Shown here piece after piece: positions 13,807 to 18,647 of a stretch of DNA of 18,647 nt. The notes below the pieces were generated by a model, which did no database searches, had not been told where the DNA came from, and worked only from the letters and a program-made list of their open reading frames with translations. This DNA is from DAOTUB01 sp034437455. GTDB lineage: Bacteria > Chloroflexota > Anaerolineae > B4-G1. Within the stretch, counting starts at the first letter, position 1, and each line of letters starts with the position of its first letter. The position numbers and the translations under genes were made by a program. Where the stretch lies: contig DAOTUB010000066.1 in assembly GCA_034437455.1 (NCBI GenBank), positions 1 to 18,647 on the forward strand, given 5' to 3'.

Positions 13807-16086
13807 TCAAGGCAACGACGCCAGGTAAAGCCGTCCACCACTGAGCACGTAAAGCCGCTTGTCCACCTCGTTCACCGTCAGCGCCTCCAGATCGTCAAAG
13901 GCCCCGTCGGCGCGAAATTGCGCCTGGAAGGCTCCATCAGGCTCCAATACCACCACTCGCTCGTTGCCCTTGTCGACCACATAGATCGCGCCACTGCTGC
14001 CATCCGCATCCACTGCAAATGCAACGGCCTGGTCGAGATCGCCGGGCAAACCACGAATTTCAAAATCCTCGATTTCACCCCCCAGGAATTTGAGGATCGT
14101 CCCATCATCGTAAAGGATGTAGACGTGGCCGTCTATAGCCATATCCAGCGCGCTCGCCAACGGCTTGGGTGGGGGGCTGGCAAAGTATCGCTCAGGCTGC
14201 TCAGGATAGGCATCATCAAGCGGCTGGTAACGCCAGATCTGACCACTCTCATCCGCCAGAGCATCCAGCACGTAAAAGCGACCTTTGAAAGAGCCGACAG
14301 CCTTGGGTATTCCTGTCGGCGGTGTGTCCAGAAAGGAGCGCTTCAAGCGGGGGTTTCCCGCCTCATCCATCCAGGCCGGGTCGTAATTCAACAACGCGCC
14401 ATCCTCTTCTTCGAGGATCAATAAAGCACTCGTCCGCCGCTCGTCCGCCTGATTAACCCAGACAAAATCAACCATATTGCCCACCACCCCATCCCCAATC
14501 TGCTGCCCCGTACGCGCCAGGAGAGTCGCAACGTCCTCCTCAACGACCCCGTCGCCGGTCGGGTTCAGGGTCAATCGAACTCCCCATCCCCCCGCCCGAT
14601 CGAGAACAAAGATCATCTGCCCATGGACAACCAGTTTACGGGGAACAGCGCTCGCTCCAAAATCCCAGAGTTGGAGCGGCGCCAGGCGAATGATGCCATC
14701 GAGGCTATCGAGGCGCTCCTCGGCCTCCTCAATCTGGATCTGCAACTCGACGGCTTGTACGTTTCCAGGCTGTAACAGGGCCGCTTCCTCGATGTGCCTC
14801 AGCGCGGCCTCCCAATGCGGTCGCGCCTCTGCCGAGTTATCCCCGGCGGCCTGGGCCAGCTCGATCTCTTGCTCTGCTTTTGCGATAGAAGCACGAGCGC
14901 GCCCCTCCGCTCCGAACTGCAAGCTCGCCAGCGCCACGATAATGACCACCAGGACGGGGATACCGATAGCGAGAGCTATCATTAGCGCGGGGTTCTCACT
15001 GGGGATCGGACGGCGATGGGGTTCTTTTGGACGGCCCTCTCGATCGGCGCCAGGAAGTATGCGCCGGAACAATGTGCTCGCTCCCCCGGCAAGCCCCGCG
15101 CCAGTGGCGACCACGCCGCGCCTCACAGAGCTTAGCCCACGACCAAGCGAATCAACGCCGCCCTTCATCCGCTCGCCCATGCCAGGGGCTGGTTCGCGGA
15201 CCGGCTCCGGAGGCCGGGTATCTTGCCTCGTCCACTCCACTGGTGTCGCCGGGATATCCTCTTCGACGACTCTACGACGAGGCTCGGGTGGTTCAGGCGT
15301 CTTGCGTGGCTCGACCGGGATCGGCGAAACCTCCGTGAGAGGCGGCGGTGCAGGCGGAGAGGTCTCGGCGGCCACAGGCTCCTCTCGCACCGGCTCTGTC
15401 CCCGCCAACGACCAGCGTACGACCAGCGCAGAAAAATCCGCGCCGATCCCAATCTGCTCCAATCCCTCCAGCACCTCCTGCATTTCGACCCGGGGCAACA
15501 CGCGAACAATGCCATCGTAGCCACCTTCTCGAACCAGTGTGGACGAAGCCAGCAGCAACATGTCGCCGATGGAAGCAAACTCGTGATAGAGGCGCGCGTC
15601 GGCCAGCGGCCCTATGCCCAGGTGCGCCAATCCCTCATCGCGGGGGAAACACACCAGGCGATCTCCCTGAAGGACGCAAGCGTGACCTGGACCGGCCTGG
15701 AGAATAAACAAGTCATTGCCACGCAGGACGGCGCAAGTTAGGCCGCCATAGCACCGCTTGGAGGAATCCGTGTGCCGGTTCATCTGGAATAAGCGCTGGT
15801 TAGCAGCGCTCGCCGCCCGCCGCAGCGCGGACGTGATGCTGCCCACATTGGACCAATACGTCTGCACCACGATCTCGCGCAGTTCCCGGCACAGGCGCGA
15901 CGACGCCGAGCCGGTCAGATCCATCAAGAAAAAGAGACGTTCATCCTCTCGCCCTCGAGCTGCCCGTGGAGGAGCGGTCAGAGCGGCGACGTAGGGAGCG
16001 GCGTCTTGCAGGCGCGCGCCATTGACGACGCGTAGTGCGCCGATCACAGGCTCAATTGCGGGAGCTTTAGAATCAACCAAGTTCAT
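13807..16086 (-). CDS. Degenerate PP2C-like domain, membrane span and extracytoplasmic beta-propeller
   Basis: The 759-aa protein has four parts. Residues ~15-226 resemble a PP2C/SpoIIE-type phosphatase: FFLMDLTGSAS, GGLTCAVLRGNDLFILQAGPGHACVL, GDMLLLASSTL and GADFSALVVRW fall where the family has the DG(H/M)GG, GDSR, SDGL and DN motifs. Several metal-site residues are lost, notably SDG to ASS. A Pro-rich linker covers ~230-305. One membrane span lies at ~366-390 (ALMIALAIGIPVLVVIIVAL). A charged helical stretch follows (395-462), then a repeat-rich beta-propeller-like domain (~467-759; RFYVLDALAD, HVYILYDDGTILKF, AIYVVDKGNERVVVLEPDG). It probably senses or scaffolds across the membrane. The ATG has AGAGGA upstream. 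Catalytic activity is doubtful. Confidence 0.65.
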   Translation of the reverse strand: MNLVDSKAPAIEPVIGALRVVNGARLQDAAPYVAALTAPPRAARGREDERLFFLMDLTGSASSRLCRELREIVVQTYWSNVGSITSALRRAASAANQRLFQMNRHTDSSKRCYGGLTCAVLRGNDLFILQAGPGHACVLQGDRLVCFPRDEGLAHLGIGPLADARLYHEFASIGDMLLLASSTLVREGGYDGIVRVLPRVEMQEVLEGLEQIGIGADFSALVVRWSLAGTEPVREEPVAAETSPPAPPPLTEVSPIPVEPRKTPEPPEPRRRVVEEDIPATPVEWTRQDTRPPEPVREPAPGMGERMKGGVDSLGRGLSSVRRGVVATGAGLAGGASTLFRRILPGADREGRPKEPHRRPIPSENPALMIALAIGIPVLVVIIVALASLQFGAEGRARASIAKAEQEIELAQAAGDNSAEARPHWEAALRHIEEAALLQPGNVQAVELQIQIEEAEERLDSLDGIIRLAPLQLWDFGASAVPRKLVVHGQMIFVLDRAGGWGVRLTLNPTGDGVVEEDVATLLARTGQQIGDGVVGNMVDFVWVNQADERRTSALLILEEEDGALLNYDPAWMDEAGNPRLKRSFLDTPPTGIPKAVGSFKGRFYVLDALADESGQIWRYQPLDDAYPEQPERYFASPPPKPLASALDMAIDGHVYILYDDGTILKFLGGEIEDFEIRGLPGDLDQAVAFAVDADGSSGAIYVVDKGNERVVVLEPDGAFQAQFRADGAFDDLEALTVNEVDKRLYVLSGGRLYLASLP

Positions 16087-16168
16087 CTCGCCATCCTCTT
16101 GATACGAGGAAGATTGCCACTCTCAATACCTTCGCTTGTGGCAGAATCACTGACAACGCTTTCACCTT

Positions 16169-16197
16169 ATTATACCGCTATCCCCGCGCTGACGCAA
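16169..16197 (-). promoter_or_regulatory. Promoter of the PP2C-like/propeller gene
   Basis: Minus strand TTGCGT (16197-16192), a 17-base spacer and a perfect TATAAT (16174-16169), leaving a leader of about 75 bases to the ATG at 16086. The rest of the 152-base gap after guaA shows no clear terminator. Confidence 0.6.
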
Positions 16198-16238
16198 AGA
16201 CAGACGGAGAGCAACGCCTCCCACCACACATCCAACAC

Positions 16239-17783
16239 CTACTCCCACTCTATCGTCGCCGGGGGCTTGGAGGTGATGTCGTAAACCACCCGATTGACCT
16301 CCGGAACCTCGTTGACGATGCGATTGCTGACGCGGGCGAGCAGTCCGTGATCCAGGCGCGCCCAGTCGGCGGTCATAAAATCCTCGGTCGTGACGGCGCG
16401 CAGGGCGATGGTGTGGCGATACGTCCGCTCGTCTCCCATCACGCCCACGCTGCGCACCGGCAGTAGCGCAGCGAACGCTTGTTGCGTCGCCCCGCGCAGC
16501 AGGCCTGCCGCGTTCAATTCCTCCAGAAAGATGGCATCCGCCGCCTGCAACGTCTTGAGCCGCTCCCAGGTGACCTCGCCGACGATGCGCACCGCCAGCC
16601 CGGGACCGGGGAACGGCTGCCTCCACACGATCTCGGCCGGCAGACCCAGCATTTCTCCAACCGCGCGCGCTTCGTCCTTGAAGAGATAGCGCAGCGGCTC
16701 GATCAACTCGAACGACATGTCGGCTGGCAACCCACCGACGTTGTGGTGCGTCTTGATGCGCGCGGCGGTCTGTCGCTCTGGACCACGGCTTTCGATCACG
16801 TCGGGGTAAAGCGTGCCCTGCGCCAGAAAAGGCGCGTCCCCCAGCTTTTGCGCCTCGCGCTCGAACACGCGGATGAACCGCTCGCCGATAATGTTCCGTT
16901 TCTCCTCGGGGTCGGTTACCCCGCTCAACACACCCAGAAATTCCTCCGTCGCGTCCACCGACACGAGCCGCATACCCAGCCTTTCCCGGAAGGTGCGCAC
17001 CACCTGCTCCGGCTCGCCGCGCCGCAGGAGGCCGGTGTTGACGAACACGCAGGTCAGTTGATCGCCCACGGCGCGATGCACCAGCGTCGCCGTCACCGAA
17101 GAATCGACCCCGCCGCTAAGCCCGCACACGACCTGCCCCTCTCCCACCTGATCTCGCATCGCCGTCACCGCCTGCTCGATAAAGGCCGCCGCCGTCCAAT
17201 CGGGCGCGCAGCCACAGACCTCGACGGCGAATCGGTTCAGAATCTCCGCGCCCCGGTCGGTGTGCGCGACCTCAGGATGGAACTGGATGCCGTAGAATCC
17301 ACGCTCCAGGTCGCCCATTGCTGCCAGAGGGGAGTTGGCGCTGCGAGCCAAAACCTCGAACCCAGACGGCAATGCCTCAACGCTGTCGCCGTGAGACATC
17401 CAGACGTTCAGCTTGGGCGACTGGAGATGGGTGAACAGGAGGTTATCGGGGCCGACGAACTCGATCTCTGCCGGACCGTATTCCCTCTTGACGGCAGAGA
17501 CCACCCGGCCACCGAGACGACGGGTCAGCAGGTGCATGCCATAGCAGATACCCAGCACCGGCACGCCCTGGGCCAGCACGTAATCTGGCATACGAGGCGC
17601 ACCAGGGGCATAGACGCTGGCCGGGCCGCCTGAAAGGATGAAACCCCGTGGCTCCAGCGCCAGCACTATATCGGGCGGGGTATCCCAGGGAAAAAGCTCG
17701 CAGTAGACGCGCGCCTCTCGCACGCGCCGGGCGATCAATTGAGTGTATTGGGAGCCAAAATCGAGAATAGCAATAGAATTCAT
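16239..17783 (-). CDS. guaA: GMP synthase (glutamine-hydrolysing)
   Basis: A full-length 514-aa two-domain GMP synthase converting XMP, ATP and glutamine to GMP. The class I glutamine amidotransferase domain has nucleophile Cys80 (GICYGMH) and partners His169/Glu171 (FHPEV). The ATP pyrophosphatase domain has the PP-loop SGGVDSS (223-229). The dimerisation domain includes QPFPGPGLAVRI and ends KPPATIEWE, the family's standard C-terminus. The ATG at 17783 is one base after the xpt stop, with TTGGAG in the end of xpt as ribosome site, so translation is coupled. With xpt it feeds guanine nucleotide supply: xpt makes XMP and guaA aminates it. Confidence 0.97.
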   Translation of the reverse strand: MNSIAILDFGSQYTQLIARRVREARVYCELFPWDTPPDIVLALEPRGFILSGGPASVYAPGAPRMPDYVLAQGVPVLGICYGMHLLTRRLGGRVVSAVKREYGPAEIEFVGPDNLLFTHLQSPKLNVWMSHGDSVEALPSGFEVLARSANSPLAAMGDLERGFYGIQFHPEVAHTDRGAEILNRFAVEVCGCAPDWTAAAFIEQAVTAMRDQVGEGQVVCGLSGGVDSSVTATLVHRAVGDQLTCVFVNTGLLRRGEPEQVVRTFRERLGMRLVSVDATEEFLGVLSGVTDPEEKRNIIGERFIRVFEREAQKLGDAPFLAQGTLYPDVIESRGPERQTAARIKTHHNVGGLPADMSFELIEPLRYLFKDEARAVGEMLGLPAEIVWRQPFPGPGLAVRIVGEVTWERLKTLQAADAIFLEELNAAGLLRGATQQAFAALLPVRSVGVMGDERTYRHTIALRAVTTEDFMTADWARLDHGLLARVSNRIVNEVPEVNRVVYDITSKPPATIEWE

Positions 17784-17784
17784 A

Positions 17785-18354
17785 TCACTCCAACAAAATT
17801 TTGCCGTCGCTCATATCGGCGACGACGGCGAGAGAGACGATGGGCACATCGAGGAAAGCCAACTCCTCTCGCCCGCTTTCGAACTTTTTCTCGATCGCCG
17901 TGCCGATGCCGACCAACGTCGCGCCGGCGTGCTCGACCAATCGCACGAGCGCCAAGATCGTCGCCCCAGAGGCCAAAAAGTCGTCCACCACCAACACGCG
18001 GTCGCCCGGCTTCAGAAATTCCGCCGACACCATCAAAAACACATCGCTTCCCTTGGTATGCGACGGCGCGACCTCCACAAAGGCCGGTCCCGTCATCGTG
18101 ACCGGCCTGGTCTTGCGAGCATAGATGAGCGGCACATTCAGCGCGTGCGCCGTCGCCAGCGCCGGGGCGATACCCGATATCTCGGCCGTAATCACTTTGG
18201 TCACACCGATGTCGGCAAAGTGACGGGCCAACTCCTGCCCGACCTCGAACATCAGGTGAGTGTCAATCTGGTGATTGATAAAACTATCCACCTTGAGAAT
18301 GCCTCGCCCCAGATTTTCGCCATCGGCCAGGACACGCTGTCTGAGCTTCTCCAT
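17785..18354 (-). CDS. xpt: Xanthine phosphoribosyltransferase
   Basis: The 189-aa enzyme joins xanthine (and less well guanine) to PRPP to make XMP. It closely follows the Bacillus Xpt pattern: ILKVDSFINHQID (19-31), AEISGIAPALATA, the PRPP loop VLVVDDFLASGAT (120-132) and GIGTAIEKKFESGREEL. I chose the ATG at 18354: AGGAGG lies 8 bases before it and the product starts MEKLRQRV, as in relatives. Earlier in-frame starts (ATG 18360, TTG 18372) overlap or precede the ribosome site. It is coupled to guaA. The usual upstream purine riboswitch is not seen; the leader instead holds a palindromic insertion. Confidence 0.93.
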   Translation of the reverse strand: MEKLRQRVLADGENLGRGILKVDSFINHQIDTHLMFEVGQELARHFADIGVTKVITAEISGIAPALATAHALNVPLIYARKTRPVTMTGPAFVEVAPSHTKGSDVFLMVSAEFLKPGDRVLVVDDFLASGATILALVRLVEHAGATLVGIGTAIEKKFESGREELAFLDVPIVSLAVVADMSDGKILLE

Positions 18355-18381
18355 CGCCATTTCCTCCTGCAACGATGATTC

Positions 18382-18473
18382 GGGTGTATTTCATTTCGGT
18401 TGGAGGTAGTCGCGCTTTCCATAGCGCGCGGTATGGAAAGCGCGGCTACTCAACCGATTTGAAACACACCCCA
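18382..18473. mobile_element. 92-bp palindromic MITE-like insertion flanked by 7-bp direct repeats
   Basis: Nearly the whole segment folds on itself. GGGTGTATTTCA (18382-18393) pairs with TGAAACACACCC (18460-18471, one mismatch), TCGGTTG (18396-18402) with CAACCGA (18451-18457), and CGCGCTTTCCATA (18411-18423) with TATGGAAAGCGCG (18432-18444) around a short GC loop. ATGATTC flanks it on both sides (18375-18381 and 18474-18480), as a target-site duplication would. It sits just ahead of the xpt ribosome-binding site, so it would form a large stem in the leader RNA if transcribed. Confidence 0.7.
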
Positions 18474-18519
18474 ATGATTCACCTGAGTGGTCTGTATATC
18501 CCCCAATGGTAGGATAGAC

Positions 18520-18535
18520 TTGGACTTTGGATAAA
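18520..18535 (+). repeat. 16-bp terminal repeat, copy 3
   Basis: TTGGACTTTGGATAAA, identical to bases 1-16 of the window and in the same orientation. Confidence 0.85.
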
Positions 18536-18591
18536 CCCTGCATCGGTTTCCAGCTTGATCTTTAACAAATTTGCGGCAAAATTGGGACACT

Positions 18592-18647
18592 ATGAATATC
18601 CAAAAAAGTGTGTTCCGACTCGAGCAGTTTCGTCAGACGGTGTACGA
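18592..18647 (+). CDS. Putative transposase, N-terminal 18 codons only
   Basis: The ATG at 18592 opens MNIQKSVFRLEQFRQTVY with no stop before the window ends. The phrase LEQFRQTVY resembles N-termini of DDE transposases I associate with Chloroflexota and cyanobacterial elements, but 18 residues are too few for a firm call. The main support is its place inside an inverted-repeat-bounded element. Confidence 0.45.
   Translation, partial: MNIQKSVFRLEQFRQTVY

Larger units (their letters stand above)
18520..18647 (+). mobile_element. Left end of an insertion sequence, running off the window
   Basis: The segment starts with the same 16-mer that bounds the 191-bp element at the other edge of the window. 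A plus-strand ATG follows 72 bases later and is open to the window end. Terminal repeat, short leader, then ORF is the standard layout of an IS. Family cannot be assigned from this much sequence. Confidence 0.65.

Noticed and set aside
14477..15520. Long plus-strand open frame (347 codons) opposite the PP2C-like gene
   Set aside because: It is Ser/Arg/Pro-rich, of the kind produced by reading GC-rich DNA antisense. It lies wholly inside a well-supported minus-strand gene and shows no domain.
16479..17633. Long plus-strand open frame (384 codons) opposite guaA
   Set aside because: It is the antisense shadow of a highly conserved gene, with Arg/His-rich composition and no recognisable motif.
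18481..18519. Possible purine riboswitch or native promoter upstream of xpt
   Set aside because: I looked for the conserved guanine-aptamer core and for -35/-10 pairs. Only a weak TATACA-like hexamer without a matching -35 was found, and no aptamer-like three-way junction.
1..18647. CRISPR array, tRNA or rRNA gene
   Set aside because: I saw no regularly spaced identical repeats of CRISPR length and no cloverleaf or rRNA-like segment. The only periodic array is the four-motif set in the left element, whose units are too short and diverged.

Overview
The window reads as one end-to-end piece of a free-living bacterium with a peptidoglycan wall. The best guess is Chloroflexota (Anaerolineae-like). 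That rests on the mix of a LysM/lamin-tail protein, an LCP protein, a membrane-anchored PP2C-like/beta-propeller protein and a surface-glycan export cluster, plus E. coli-like -10 boxes. It is an inference from gene style, not from a marker gene. Almost everything is coded on the minus strand, so the biological order runs from right to left.

Right end (about 16.2-18.65 kb): a purine salvage pair, xpt-guaA, is translationally coupled with a 1-nt gap. A 92-bp near-perfect palindrome flanked by a 7-bp direct repeat sits just upstream of the xpt ribosome-binding site. About 40 bp further out an insertion sequence begins (16-bp terminal repeat plus the start of a plus-strand ORF) and runs off the window. 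Next come two singly promoted envelope genes: a 759-aa protein with a degenerate PP2C-like domain, one membrane span and an outer beta-propeller, and a LytR-CpsA-Psr (LCP) glycan ligase.

Middle (about 9.2-12.3 kb): a DUF4956 membrane protein, a VTC-type polyphosphate polymerase and MurA follow in a row. They lie behind a promoter, leader and first ~24 codons that are a diverged copy of the start region of the wzt gene about 3.9 kb away. MurA carries Asp in place of the fosfomycin-reactive Cys. A LysM/lamin-tail protein is the only complete plus-strand gene. It is divergent from wzt and convergent with murA, with a hairpin between the two convergent stops.

Left (0-8.3 kb): a surface-polysaccharide cluster. 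It starts with a Wzt-like ABC ATPase that has a long C-terminal domain, followed by two SAM methyltransferases (one with a helical tail) and two GT4-like glycosyltransferases. These five are packed as one coupled operon. After a hairpin-containing gap come an NAD-dependent sugar epimerase, a sulfotransferase-like protein and a methyltransferase. The last is cut off by a 191-bp element with the same 16-bp ends as the right-hand IS. No Wzm permease is present in the window. The left 2.8 kb looks lower in G+C and looser in gene packing than the rest, consistent with recent exchange.

Together the genes describe making, end-modifying and exporting a glycan (GTs, methyltransferases, Wzt), possibly attaching it to the wall (LCP), and wall precursor synthesis (MurA), with a polyphosphate polymerase embedded in the envelope block. 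Both edges of the window carry copies of the same mobile-element terminus.
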